This document shows, piece by piece, positions 1 to 13,800 of a stretch of DNA of 64,000 nt. The stretch is from NCBI GenBank assembly GCA_039621445.1, contig CP154954.1, forward strand, positions 77,138,073 to 77,202,072, written 5' to 3'. How positions within the stretch are numbered: the first letter of the stretch is position 1; the number at the start of each line of letters is the position of its first letter. The notes under the pieces were generated by a model. That model ran no database searches and was not told the DNA's origin. It worked only from the letters and a program-made list of their open reading frames with translations. A program made the position numbers and the translations under genes. Source of the DNA: Euglena gracilis (lineage: Eukaryota; Euglenida; Euglenophyceae; Euglenales).

Positions 1-3
1 ATT

Positions 4-39
4 CTAAATGGACCCCCCCTCGAGGGGGTCCATTTAGAG
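4..39. repeat. Perfect 34-36 bp palindrome around CTCGAG
   Basis: CTAAATGGACCCCCC reads back as GGGGGTCCATTTAG across CTCGAG. It stands alone at the left edge of the window. Confidence 0.8.
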
Positions 40-56
40 TATGGCTGCCATACAAA

Positions 57-212
57 CATACAGACAGACAGACGGACAGACAGACATGCATGCATGCATG
101 CATGCATACATACATACATACATACATACATACATACATACATACATACATACATACATACATACATACATACATACATACATACATACATACATACGTT
201 CATTCATTCATG
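57..212. repeat. Tetranucleotide microsatellites (CAGA, ATGC, CATA)
   Basis: (CAGA) about 57-86, (ATGC) 86-106, then about 24 (CATA) units to about 197 and a short CATT tail. Reading frames through this block are artefacts. Confidence 0.95.
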
Positions 213-2020
213 CATACATATATTGCTGGTCCGAACTGTATGGCCCCCCGGGGTAGGAATTAAGATGCCTGGCGGCGTCCACCCACCCCCGTCGTGCACC
301 GGACTGAGCTGGACCACCTGACCCCTGCGGGCTTGGAGGCCACGCCCCGGATCGCGATGGAGTTCATGGGCATGGCGCTACCCCCGCCGCCTTCTTTGCC
401 AGCTTTGGACATCAAGGCTGGCAGAAAAAAAAACTCATACTGTTCTCCAGTCTCATGTGTTGTCAATGGTGTGCCGCCGTTCATGTGATATTGCGGACCT
501 GCATAAACCAGCCCACAGGAAGAGTTTGCAACAGGCCAGTGCGGCATTAACATGGACGGTTTGGGGGTTCGCAAACAAACAAGCAGGTAGATGGCTCTGG
601 AGTGCCCATTGCAAACCATAATTTCTTGCTGTGTGTGAATTTTTGTGAAAGAGTACATCCACAAGCAGGATCCCCATGCCCGCCTTCCGGCGACCCCGAC
701 GGGCGTGAGGTGACGATCGTGAGTTCGGACCGCCCGTTCAAGGTCCGGCGGGTCTCCACCGCCCTCAGCAGACCGCTCGGGGGCGAGCCCGACTCCGTGA
801 CCTCTCCCCGCCCTGTTGCCGCATTGCTGCTCTGTGCGCCACAGCAGCGTGATGCCTCGCCCAGCGGAGTGCCACAAAAAGGGAGTACAACGTTACCGTG
901 CAGGTTGATTGGAGGAGCAGAAGATATTCTGACGTTTCTCAGAAGGATGGTACTCCCTGCCAAGGGCAAATTGAATTGTCCCTGGACATTTGGCAGGTGG
1001 CAATTTCCTCGGGGGGGGGGGGTACAAAACTCGAAACAATGGATTTATCTTTATCATTTTTTTGGACGTTGTTCGATGCCAAGATGGCCCTTTGACCGCC
1101 CTTGGAAAATACAACATTAAGAAATCTTAAAAATCCTTCAAAAAACCTTGAAAACCTTGAACCTTTTTGAAAATTCTGGGAGGCAATGAAGAGCCCAGAT
1201 GAGGGGTACACCTATCAGCCCCCCCCCCCCAAATGGACAATGTTCAAGCGATTCGAGAAATCATTTTTCCCCTGGAATTGGTTTGACGAGATTTTGCATT
1301 TTTTTTTCCTGCTCGGTCAGAGAAATTTTTGAAAGTTATAAAAGTTTAAATTTAAATCTTAAATTTGCAAAATTATGTTAAAATTTGCAAAATTTAATGT
1401 CTTTTTAAAGTTTTTTTTTTATTTTGGGTTTTCAAGTTTTATTTAGGTGCCTTAAAAAATAGTGCCTGCTCAAGGGATATCTCTCCCTTCTTGTGTTACC
1501 TTTTTGGGACAGATTGTCCCTGCATTCGCTCTACACCCCAGTCTGTTGGGGCTCCACTGAAGCCGCAGCCCTCGGCCCCAGGAGCCCGGGACACCGCCCC
1601 CTTGGACTCAGGCGACCGCGGCGTTGGCAGCGGCCAGGTCCCCCTGCGGCGCAGCGGGGGCATGTGCTTCCCAAGGGAGCGGACTGTTACATGCATTTTT
1701 GTGCTGCCAATCATCCAATCATTCAGATGTCCCCCCAAGTCAACACCAGAAAAGATATTCCACACCATATATTCCATCGGGAAGTCAGTTTGGTAAGATA
1801 GCAGCAGCGTAGCAATCGGAGCCTTTGGGCTTCCCAAATTTACTTAGTTGCACTTTCCAATAAAAAGCATTATGTTGTTTTGCTCACTGCTGCACAATTA
1901 GAGGATAAGGGTGCATAAACCAACAAACCACCCCTCTCACCTCGCTCAATTCACATCCCGCCCAACAAGGGCTTGTCGAGAATCCACGCAACCTTATTGA
2001 TGAGGGGGTTCAAACCCTAC
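213..2020. other. No gene recognised; two GC-rich patches
   Basis: The patches at 660-880 and 1540-1680 have exon-like GC content and are open in more than one frame, but no domain or coherent splice sites were found. The rest is T/A-rich intergenic sequence with short poly-G/C runs (1010-1022, 1220-1230). Confidence 0.4.
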
Positions 2021-2023
2021 CCC

Positions 2024-3775
<1,752 letters not shown>

Positions 3776-3789
3776 CATATGGCACGAAC

Positions 3790-3942
3790 CCGGGTGAGGG
3801 TAGGGGGGGTAGGGTAGGGGGGGTAGGGGGGGTAGGGGGTAGGGGGGGGTAGGGGGGGGCAAGGGGGGGGTAGGGGGGGTAGGGTAGGGGGTAGGGGGGG
3901 GGTTAGGGGGGGGGGCTGGGGGGGGGAGGGGGGGTAGGGTAA
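3790..3942. repeat. G-rich block (TAGGGGGG units), strand-switched
   Basis: GGGGGGGTAGGG-type repeats start right after the C-rich block ends at ACATATGGCACG. It is the complement in composition of the C-rich arm and G-quadruplex-prone. Confidence 0.9.
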
Positions 3943-3984
3943 AAACTTTTGTCCAAATCACCTCACACCAGTCAAAACCCACCC

Positions 3985-5058
3985 TAATGGCTATTTTGTT
4001 AATGAAAGGGATAGGGTTAGGTCGACCAGATAAAACGGGTTTATTTTGTTAATGAAAGGGTAGGGTTAGGTCGACTTGCACCTGAGAAGGGGTTGGCGGA
4101 TAAAAGGGGTTGGCGGATAAAAGGGGTTTATTTTGTTAATGAAAGGGATAGGGTTAGGTCGACTTGCACCCGAGAAGGGGTTGGCAGATAAAAGGGGTTT
4201 ATTTTGTTAATGAAAGGGATAGGGTTAGGTCGACTTGCACCCGAGAAGGGGTTGGCGGATAAAAGGGGTTTGTAAATGAAAGGGATAGGGTTAGGATGAC
4301 TTGCACCCGAGAAGGGGTTGGCGGATAAAAGGGGTTTATTTTGTTAATGAAAGGGATAGGGTTAGGTCGACTTGCACCCGAGAAGGGGTTGGCAGATAAA
4401 AGGGGTTTATTTTGTTAATGAAAGGGATAGGGTTAGGTCGACTTGCACCCGAGAAGGGGTTGGCGGATAAAAGGGGTTTATTTTTGTTAATGAAAGGGAT
4501 AGGGTTAGGTCGACTTGCACCCGAGAAGGGGTTGGCGGATAAAATTTGTTTATTTTGTTAATGAAAGGGATAGGGTTAGGTCGACTTGCACCCGAGAAGG
4601 GGTTGGCAGATAAAAGGGGTTTATTTTGTTAATGAAAGGGATAGGGTTAGGTCGACTTGCACCCGAGAAGGGGTTGGCGGATAAAGGGGTTTATTTTGTT
4701 AATGAAAGGGATAGGGGTAGGTCGACTTGCACCCGAGAAGGGGTTGGCGGATAAAAGGGGTTTTATTTTGTTAATGAAAGGGATAGGGTTAGGTCGACTT
4801 GCACCCGAGAAGGGGTTGGCGGATAAAAGGGGTTTATTTTGTTAATGAAAGGGATAGGGTTAGGTCGACTTGCACCCGAGAAGGAGTTGGGGCGGATAAA
4901 AGGGGTTTATTTTGTTAATGAAAGGGATAGGGTTAGGTCGACTTGCACCCGAGAAGGGGTTGGCGGATAAAAGATAAAAGGGGTTTATTTTGTTAATGAA
5001 AGGGATAGGGTTAGGTCGACTTGCACCCGAGAAGGGGTTGGCAGATAAAAGGGTACAT
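3985..5058. repeat. 71-bp satellite, about 15 copies
   Basis: The unit runs TTATTTTGTTAATGAAAGGG, ATAGGGTTAGGTCGACTTGC, ACCCGAGAAGGGGTTGGCGG, ATAAAAGGGGT. Starts of GTCGAC are 71 bp apart (for example 4158, 4229). A few units have small deletions or insertions (4270, 4960). Each unit holds a telomere-like ATAGGGTTAGG core. Confidence 0.95.
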
Positions 5059-5064
5059 CTCGAG

Positions 5065-5262
5065 TAGGTAGGGGGGGGTAGGGGGGTAGGGGGTAGGGGG
5101 GGTAGGGGGGGTAGGGTAGGGGTAGGGGGGGTAGGGGGGCAAGGGGGGGGTAGGGGGGGTAGGGGGGGTAGGGGGGTAGGGTAGGGGTAGGGGGGAGTAG
5201 GGGGGGGGCAAAAGGGGGGGGTAGGGGGGGTATAGGGGGGGTATATAGGGGGGGTATACCCC
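5065..5262. repeat. G-rich block, second copy
   Basis: Same TAGGGGGG composition as 3790-3942, on the other side of the 71-bp array, ending in GGTATATAGG variants. Confidence 0.9.
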
Positions 5263-5269
5263 GTGCCTG

Positions 5270-7425
5270 TCTCCACCCACCCCTCTCACCCCTCTCACCC
5301 CTCCACCTCTCAACCCCACCCCACCCCACCCACCCCTCTCACCCCCTCCACCACCCTCCCCCTTACTCCACCCTCCCACCCCCCCCACCCCTTATCAGCC
5401 CTCTCACCCCACTCACCCCTCCCACCCCAGCCACCCCTCCCACCCCTCTTCCCACCCCCCCCACCTCCACCCACCCCACCCACCCCTCTCCATCACCCCC
5501 TCCCCCCACACCCACCTCCCACCCTCCCACCCCCACTCACCTCCCACCACCCCTCCCCACCCCCCGCCCCCACACCACCCCCCTCCCCCCCAACCCCCCC
5601 CACCCCCTCACCCCCCCCCCCACCCCACCCACCACCCCTCCACCCCTCCCACCCCTCCCCCACCCCCCCCCCTCCCACCCCTCCACCCCCCCTCCCCCCC
5701 CACCCCTCCCACCCCACCCCCCCCACCCACCCCTCCCCCGCCTCCCACCCCTCCCCACCCCACCCACCCCTCACCCCTCCCACACCCACCCCTCCACCCC
5801 TCCCCCCTCTCACTCCCCCACCCCTCCCACCCCTCACCCCCACCCCCCACCCCTCTCCCACCCCTCTCACCCCACCCACCCTCCCACCCCACCACCCCTC
5901 CCACCCCTCTCACCCCACCCCTCCACCCCTCTCACCCCTCACCCCCTCCCACCCCCCCCCCCCCACCACCCCCCCTCTCACCCCTCCCACCCCTCTCACC
6001 CCCCCTCCCCCCCTCCCCCCTCTCACCCCTCACCCCTCCCCCCTCTCACCCTCTCACACCCCTCCACACCTCCCCCCCCCTCCCACCCACCCCCACCCCC
6101 CCACCCCTCTCACCCTCTCCCCCCCACCCCCACACCCTCTCACCCCTCCCACCCCTCTCACCCCTCTCCCACCCCCTCCCACCCACCCCCCCTCACCCCT
6201 CTCACCCCACCACCCTCTCACCCCACCCACCCCCCCACCCTCACCCCCCACCCCTCTCACCCCCTCCCCCCCCCTCCCACCCCTCCCACCCTCCCACCCC
6301 TCCCACCCTCCCTCCCTCCCACCCCTCCCACCCCCCACCCCTCCCACCCCTCCCACCCCCCCACCCCCCACCCCTCCCCACCCTCCCACCCCTCCCACCC
6401 ACCCCACCCCCCCTCCCCTCCCACCCTCCCACCCCCCCCACCCCCCACCCCACCCACCCCTCGCACCCCCCACCCCTCCCCTCTCACCCCTCCCCCCCTC
6501 TCCCCCCTCCCACCCCTCCCACCCCTCCCACCCCTCCCCCCTCCCACCTCCCCCCCCTCCCACCCCCCCCTCACCCTCACCCTCACCCCACCCACCCTCT
6601 CACCCCTCACCCCTCCACCCCTCTCACCCCCCCACCACCCCTCTCCCACCCCCCCCCCCTCCACCTCCCCCCCCTCCCCCCACCCCACCCCCCACCCCCA
6701 CCCTCCACCCCTCCCACTCCTCCACCCTCCCACCCTCTCACCCCTCCCACCCTCCCACCCCTCCCACCCCTCCCACCCCTCACCCCACCCCTCCCACCCC
6801 TCCCACCCTCCCTCCCCCCCACCCCTCTCACCCTTCTCACCCCTCCCACCCCCCCACCCTCCCCCCCCCCCCCCCCCCTCCCCCCCACCCCACCCACCCC
6901 TCCCACCCCTCCCACCCCTCCCACCCCACCCACCCCTCCCACCCCACCCACCCCTCCCACCCCTCCCACCCCTCCCACCCCCATCACACCCCCACCCCTC
7001 CCCCCCCCCACCCCTCCCTCTCCCCCCCCCCCCACCCCCCCCCCCACCCCTCCACCCCCCACCCCTCCCTCCCCCCCCCTCCCACCCCTCCCACCCCTCC
7101 CCACCCCTCCCCACCCCTCCCCCCCACCACCCCTCCCCCACCCCTCCCACCCCTCCCACCCTCACCCTCTCACCCCTCCACCCCCCCCACCCCTCTCACC
7201 CCCCCACCCCTCTCACCCCCCTCCCCACCCACCCCTCCCACCCCTCCCACCCCTCCCACCCCTCTCACCCCTCACCCCTCCCACCCCTCCCACCCCCCCC
7301 ATCCTACCCACCCTTCCCACCCCTCCCACCCCTCCCCCCCCTCCCCCCACCTCCCACCCTTCTCCCCCGTCCCACCCCTCACCCCTCCCACCCCTCTAAC
7401 CCCACCCACCCCTCTCACCCCTTAA
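5270..7425. repeat. C-rich minisatellite, second arm
   Basis: CCCCTCCCAC / CCCCTCTCAC 10-mers, degenerate, 2.1 kb, with shorter pure C runs than the first arm. With the blocks to its left the order is C-arm, G-block, satellite, G-block, C-arm. Confidence 0.95.
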
Positions 7426-7660
7426 GTTTAAACAGAAACACAATTGCAAACTCAGAACTAACCCTAACACTCAATATTTATCCGGAGGTTCAGTACACTC
7501 TGGTCACCTCACAAAAAATAGTTATGTCTCCTGTGCTAGTCAGTTGATCTGGGGTCAGGGGCTTTTTTAGTCGTTGTCCCCCGGAGCGGGGGGGAGGGGG
7601 GGGGGTAGGGTGGGTGGGTCCGGCCCACACCCCCGGGGGGGGGGTCCCCACAGGGGGGGG

Positions 7661-7936
7661 ATGCAACTTGCATAATTTGCATTTTTTTGCATAATTAGGT
7701 TTTCCCGAAATTTGCATTTTTTTGCATTTTTTTGCGTAAAATATTTTGCCCTTGAAAAAAATTTTGTAGTTGGTTGGCATATGTTTGGATTTTTTTTGCA
7801 TTTTTTTGCGTTTTTTTGCATAAAATATTTTGCCCTGGAAATTTTTTTTGATTTTAAAAGCTCTGTCATATTCCAGCTTTTTCTTAAGGTTTTCATGCAA
7901 GTTGCATTTTGCATAATTTGAAGGGCCAAGTTGCAT
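7661..7936. repeat. Dispersed repeat B copy 1 (GCATTTTTTTGC-rich)
   Basis: Begins ATGCAACTTGCATAATTTGC and ends AATTTGAAGGGCCAAGTTGC, so the outer 10 bases are inverted. The interior is TTTTTTTGCAT runs. Matched by 48981-49449; a fragment resembles 60395-60430. Confidence 0.7.
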
Positions 7937-8425
7937 TCCCCCCCTGTGCAAGCCCTCCCGCCACTCCTCGGGCAGTCCAGTCGCCCACCGGAGGGTGGTC
8001 CGTTCTTATGCACCCTGCCGTGGACTGCGCCCATCGGCGGGTGTTGGTCGCCCGGGTCACCCCCCAGTTGTGTCCTTTTGGTTGCATTAATTCATGCATG
8101 CTTCTTTTCATCAAACCCAGGGAGGAGGGTGCCTTGTGCAATGGGGACCTGCGCACAGCAGGCACACCCAACCCAGGCAAATTCCCCTTCTTGACCCAGG
8201 GAGGAGTCGCTGCCAACAAAATCAAAAGCTTCCGGAGAGCCTTGTTAAAGAGGCATTTCGGCTTCAAGGTGCAAAGGCCCATACAACCTCGAGGCTTTCC
8301 TCCTTGTATTTGAGGGCTTTTAATAGCAGAACACCTTCTGGAGTGTTCATGCATACATGATGTACATTTGCATGTACATGTAATATCCGCAGTAACATAC
8401 AGCAGTACATATAAACTACTATATA

Positions 8426-8458
<33 letters not shown>

Positions 8459-9126
8459 TACAGTATATATAAGATATACAGACACGCTGCAACAGGCCTT
8501 CTGTCTGTTGTGGTTGCCACATACTCCCGTTCTCCGAACAATCCCCTGGTGGGATATATTTTTCGGCGCCGAAGGAAAAAGTGCTATTTTTAGCACTTTT
8601 CGCGATTTTTCGGCCATTTTTTGTGGTTCCCCCGGGGGGGCCCAGGGGGTGGGTGGGTGGTGGGCCCCCCCCTGCCCCCCGGTCTTAAAAAAAATCAATC
8701 CATTCTAAGCTGCAATACGAGTGTAACTCCATGCCGACCTTCAGGTGCGGATCAAGGGCATTGCAAGGGCAATTAAAATCCAAACCCAAAGTCCCTCCCA
8801 CATAACCCACCCAACCCACCCCTCCCACCCCTCCCACCCCTCCCATCCTTCACACCCCTCACAGCCCTCCCACACCCCTCTCACCCCACCCACCCCTCCC
8901 ACCTCTCCCAGCCCTCCCACCCCTCATTTTCGGGGAATGTTTTGATTTTTTTTGGCATTTGTTGCGTTAGAATGGGTTCAAACCATGATTGCAATGCAAA
9001 TTTCGCACAATAAGATGTGGTAAACGAAGCCCCGTTTGCCGCCAGAAAAAGGGGTCGCTTGGAAAGGGAACCCCTTCGAGTCGCCCTGAGCATTCTGTGA
9101 GCATCATGAGCGAATTCTGCATCCCC
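7937..9126. other. No gene recognised; possible exon and a C-rich stretch
   Basis: 8100-8268 is open on the plus strand (GGVAANKIKSFRRALLKRHF) and ends before a GT, but has no recognised domain. (TA)/(AC) simple repeats lie at 8420-8462. A diverged element with TGCTATTTTTAGCACTTTT is at 8570-8695. A short CCCCTCCCAC minisatellite is at 8803-8925. Confidence 0.35.
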
Positions 9127-9662
9127 CCGCCCCCCCCCCCCTTGTCGTACGACCACCACTCATTTACGACCACCCCCGGTCCAGGTTGCAGGTCATGGGG
9201 GTGTTATGACCCCCCCCCCCCCCGGTCACAGGTTGCAGGAACCCGGTCGTACCTCCCCCCCCCCTTGTCTAACCACCACCCTTGTCTAAGCACCCCCCCC
9301 GGTTCTTGCCCTTCTTTTTAAAGGTCATCGCCACGGGGAGGTTTATTTTGCGTGCATTTTTAAGGGAAATTTCTCAAAAATTTCGAAATTTCTGCAACTT
9401 CTGAGACCTGATTTGGTGAGGTATTGTTGATTTCTGCATCCATATGTGTGTGAGTTTAACAGTGAAATTCAAGGGGAATTTTTCCTTTTTGGCGCGAAGC
9501 GCCGGATTTTTTTTGCAGTCAAATTTTTCCCCCTTGTCTAAGCACCACCCCCTGGTTCTTACCCATACTTTGGCAAAATAAGCACCCCCCCCCCCCGGTT
9601 CTTACCCATCTTTTCCGGTGCTCAGACAAGGGGGGGAGGTACGACAAGGGGGGAGGGCGGGC
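9127..9662. mobile_element. Poly-C-capped inverted-repeat element
   Basis: Left CCCCCCTTGTCGTACGACC, right GGTACGACAAGGGGGGAG. Internal CCCCCTTGTCTAAGCACC repeats also occur inverted. It contains the hairpin GGCGCGAAGCGCC at 9491-9503. Non-coding. Confidence 0.55.
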
Positions 9663-9826
9663 AAGGGGACTTGCTTCAGACCTTGACTGCTCCGCGGGGC
9701 CTCCAGGCAAGGAGGGGGATGGCTCCCAGCCATGCCGCTGCTGGGTTGGGACCCGATCTCGCAGCCCGCGTCAATGCTGGGCTGGGCTGCGTGAAAAACA
9801 ACAGGAGTCCGGGGGGGGCGTGCCTA

Positions 9827-10062
9827 CCCCCCCCCCGGAAACTGTCATGCCCGAGAACCTGTCAGGGTCCCTTGTACCGGCCAACCTGTCAGTATAGGAA
9901 GTTGTCAGGGTCCCCGGTACCGGCCAACCTGTCAGGGTCATTTTTCATTGACTTTCCCTTGAAATGCCCCACCCGGGAAACTGTCAGGGTCCCGCCCGGG
10001 AAACTGTCAGGGTCCCCGGTACTGGCCAACCTGTCAGGTGACAGTTTCCCGGGGGGGGGGGG
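9827..10062. mobile_element. Poly-C-capped element with CTGTCAGGGTCC repeats
   Basis: Ends CCCCCCGGAAACTGTC and GACAGTTTCCCGGGGGG are inverted. Inside are about seven copies of AACCTGTCAGGGTCC and three of GGTACCGGCCAAC-type blocks. Confidence 0.6.
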
Positions 10063-12260
10063 CGTATGGCGGCTCCTGCGTCCGATTTCCAAGGGAAAGT
10101 CAGGGTTAGAGTTAGGGTTCCGACCGGACTCCCAGGGGACTCCCACTTTTCGGATTTTTGGGGGCAGTTGTGCCACGTTTCAGACCGAGTGAGACAGAGT
10201 TTAGGTCTCCTTTGGAGAGCCATCCCACAGGACACAATTATTGATCCCTGTCAGAAGACAAGTTTTGTCGGCCCTGAATGATGTTTTTTGTTGAGCTCGC
10301 ATGGCCCAGGGGTTTTCTTAAGCCGGAGGGGACCCTGCCCCCATGGGGGATGGGGTCCAGCCAGCTTGCATCTTTTGCCCGTTTTGCAGAAAGTCTTCAA
10401 AAATGGCGACCCCAAGATCTCTTGAGAGGAAGCGGAAAACACTTCCCAAGAATGGCCAAATTTTTTATGTTTTCTTGGATTGAGTCTATTTATAGGTTGT
10501 TTTCACTGGTCGTTTGGGTCCGGAAAAGAAATGCCCCAAACGGGGACCCTAACTTCCGACGTAATTTTGGCCAATTTTTGGCTCGCCGATCCCAAACCAT
10601 AAGAACTAAGCATGAGTTCTCCCTGAATCTGATGGGGTTTGCCCGATTCGGGCACGTTTTCCGGGCGCAAAAGTCGAAGAATCGGACGTGGGAGCCGCCA
10701 TACACCCCCCCCCCCGGAGAGCTACTTAATGCCGGCTTAATGGGGAGCCATTGAGCATCCGCCTGCCATATGTGTGTGTGCAATGTATGTATATATTTTT
10801 TTGTCTTTTTGAATTGGGTTTGAACCAAATTGAACCAAACCACCCCCTCAATGGTGTTTCCCATCAATGAGCCGAGCACAATTAATATTTTGGTCCTTCT
10901 TCCGCCAAAAAAAAAACTGGGGATAATGGCCAACACGCATGGTCTTTCAGCAGTTCGGGTGGAGTCAATGGAGTGACCGCCCCACATGGATGCTCACTCG
11001 TCAGGAGAAAGGGCTGAATGAGCGATTTCCCCCATGCGAAATTTTCCCTGCCTTTGGCTGGCGAGGCAGCGGTATGTTGGCAGGTGGGCAGCGAAGAGAG
11101 CGACGACGAGCTGCTGCAGTCCGTGGACGCGGCTTTCTTGTGATTGCGCCACTCACAACGTTGCGAACCGGGACTGCAAGCTTGCCGATTATCTTCTCCA
11201 TTTTGATTTTCCCTTTATTCTTTTTTAATGTCCTGAGAACAAAAGGGAACAGGGAAGAGGATAAGGATTTAAATTTCAAGCATGTGGGAGAACGTAGCAT
11301 GGGTTTTTTTTGACTTTTCTTCTCATGTACACCCGGGCAGGGCATCGGCCTTCGGACTGTTTTTTTTTGTCTGAGCACCACCATGCTCAGACAAAGCATT
11401 CCCATACGTTTTCGAGGTGGGAATTGCTGGACCCACCGGGAAATGGACTTCTTTTCCAGCCTTCAGCCTTGAAAGCCGGGCGAAGAAATCTGATTGAATA
11501 AATGAATTTTTTTGCATTACTGGCCAAGGGGGAGACAGCTTTGATAGTGCGGGAACGAGGTTTGACAAATTTGGCGTTTAAAGCACACCGTTGACCAGGC
11601 AATGTCCCCAAATTGGACGGAGCAAAAAATAGGGGACAGGAAGGCCGAGCAGGCTGCATTAATCAGGCATTTTCCGGAGAGAAGAATCCTTCAGAGCCCT
11701 CGAAAAAAAATTTTGGGCACCTCGAAGCACTCAGACCCCCACGACACAGGACGGGGGGACCAGGGGGGGGCGGAGCGCAAGGAGATGGTAGGAAACAGAG
11801 GCGCAGCAAGAAGTGCCCCCCGCGCACAAAAAAAGCCGGCAAGCCACCAGGGCCTCGCCATCTTAGAAGTCCCGGGGGGAAACCGTGGTCGGGGACGCGG
11901 GGAATTCGCTTTCGAAAAAAAAGGCAAGACTGCATGTTCCCGTCGAGCAAAGTGTACTAAGTGCGGAGCCCCGGGTCGCGTGCGGGGGGGGGGGGGACCT
12001 ATATTGGGCAGCCATTGGGGCGTAATAGGTTGAAGAGGCTACGCCTTGGTTGAAAGTTTTTTGATGGTGTATTTTTGGGGGGGCAGAGCTTTGCCCTTTC
12101 AGTTCTGGGAATTTGCCGGCGCTGGTCGGCTTGTAGCCCATCTCCTCTTGGGACTTTGGGGATCCGGGAGGCAGTGGCCAGGCGACAGCTCAAGGAAAGG
12201 GTGAGACCCTGGCGCCGGCAGATTGTTTGTCTTTCTGGGGGTGGTGGACGGGTGGACGAC
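10063..12260. other. Mostly no gene; one candidate terminal exon
   Basis: No recognised protein apart from the short candidate exon at 11084. A Lys/Arg-rich frame at 11602-12033 may belong to the far end of the retroelement. A fragment CAGGGGTTTTCTTAAGCCGG at 10307 recurs at 27953. Confidence 0.35.
11084..11143 (+). CDS. Candidate terminal exon with acidic tail
   Basis: After a CAG acceptor the frame reads VGSEESDDELLQSVDAAFL and stops with TGA. GC-rich codon use resembles the known exons. There is no upstream partner, so this is weak. Confidence 0.25.
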   Translation: MGSEESDDELLQSVDAAFL

Positions 12261-12262
12261 CA

Positions 12263-12289
12263 ACCCTAACCCTAACCCTAACCCTAACC
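12263..12289. repeat. Interstitial telomere repeat (CCCTAA)4
   Basis: Four perfect CCCTAA units. Not at a contig end. Confidence 0.9.
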
Positions 12290-13040
12290 CGCCCTTCCCT
12301 TGCACTCCACCCTCCTGATACCTTCGCACGACACCTCGGGCTCAGCACTTCGCCATTGTGAGGCCATGCCTTGCTCGCCTGCTCACAATGTCTTTGTGCT
12401 TCTCCCTCGGTGTCCCTTCCTCCCTTTTCGGCTTTCCTCGAGGGAGTACGATTCTGTTGGGCAACAGTTCGTGCACCGGAAGCCCTGGAATTTAGCCAAA
12501 AATGATGTGAGTAAAATCTTGTTTATACCTCTGATGGGAAAATTTTCCTATCAAGCACGCTTCAGAATTCAAGGCATTCCGCGGTGCGCCGCCCTGGCCG
12601 TTTGGGCCTTTTTTTAAAATTGGGCGATGGAGGGGGATGAGGGCTTTCCATTTCCCATTACCAAAGACTTTTGTGCCCCCAAAAAAGCCAGTCGACTGCT
12701 AAAGGCCCCTTTGGGCGTCCGCAAAGGGTCACTATGCTGAAGCTTCAAAAAGCACCGGAAAGTTGGAGAGTCAAAACTTTCGGGGAGGGGGTGGTTCTCC
12801 GGGGCGAAATGACGTAGACTGGGGGGAGGGTAGTGGGTAGTCCTCCGACTGCCAAATGGGTCCTGCCGACTCGGGATTAGCTAGTCGGCGAGACAGGATG
12901 GGGGGGGGGCAGTGGGTAGTCTGCCGACGAGTCAGCGAAGCACCCACGCAAATTTAATAGCGGGCCTACTTCTAAGCCCTTCGAACAAAATCGTAAGCAG
13001 ACTCGTCGGCGGACAGTAAAATGGTCTCTGGCTGGCCAAA

Positions 13041-13800
13041 TCACACAGACTTCCTGGGGCCAAATGGGCACTCTGCAAAAGTTTGATCGCCCACAGATTC
13101 GGACTCCCACGACAGAGGAAGGGGGAGGAAGGGACCAAGAGGGCGAAGCACAAGAAAATGTTGGGCTGCTGTCTTTTTGCTGGGGGCTAACAGCAAAATG
13201 TCGTCCAGGTAGATGAAAACCACCTTTCCCTCCTTTCTCCATTTCCTTTCCCAGACTCTCATTAGAGTCATAAACTTTTGTGGCAGGCTGCTTATACCAA
13301 AGCATGCAGCCTGAAATTGCCACGTTTCCCCCCCACCTGCATGCAAACATGTTTTTCCAGGCTGCTGTGCAGCTTTAGGTGAAAATAAGCATCTTTCAGA
13401 TCGATTTTCCCACAGAACCAACTCTTTTTTAAATATGGGAAAATGTTTCCCATGTGTTCCAGTCAGTCTGAACTTCTGGGGGGTGAAGTGGAGATTCAAC
13501 TGTCGACAATCTGAGATTAATCTTTCTTTTGTCTTTTCCCCCTCTTTTTTTGGAAATGATGAAATAAGGTACAAAATGTTTTGCCTCATCTGGGGGGATT
13601 TGCCTGGTTGCCCCTGTACATTCGTATTCTCTCAGAATTTTCTGGGCAGTCATTATTTCTTGGTGTGTCTTGAAGGGAACTTTTAATGACATCTGAGGGC
13701 GGAGGGGAAGATCTGCCATAACCCCTTCCCTTATCAGGTTTAATACCTCTCTGCTGGCTCCTGCCTTGACCCAATGGGGAATACTGGCCTGTAGGGCCTT
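13041..13800 (-). pseudogene. Reverse transcriptase of the retroelement, frameshifted
   Basis: In order: HWVKAGASREVLNLIREG, FVPYFIISKK, then (other frame) RLISDCRQLNLHFTPQKFRL, then (third frame) IDLKDAYFHLKL, then back to GISSLPQKFMTLM and VFIYLDDILLLAPS with the catalytic YLDD (13195-13222). These are RT motifs in the correct order. At least two frame changes between them, next to homopolymers, mark the copy as broken unless the runs are mis-sequenced. Confidence 0.8.

Noticed and set aside
260-1120. Frames of 205, 172 and 140 aa on both strands
   Set aside because: GC-rich sequence open in several frames; no domain and no frame preferred.
11602-12033. 143-aa Lys/Arg-rich frame as a zinc-knuckle protein (CTKCGAPG)
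   Set aside because: Only half of a CCHC motif is present and the stretch resembles the possible terminal repeat of the retroelement.
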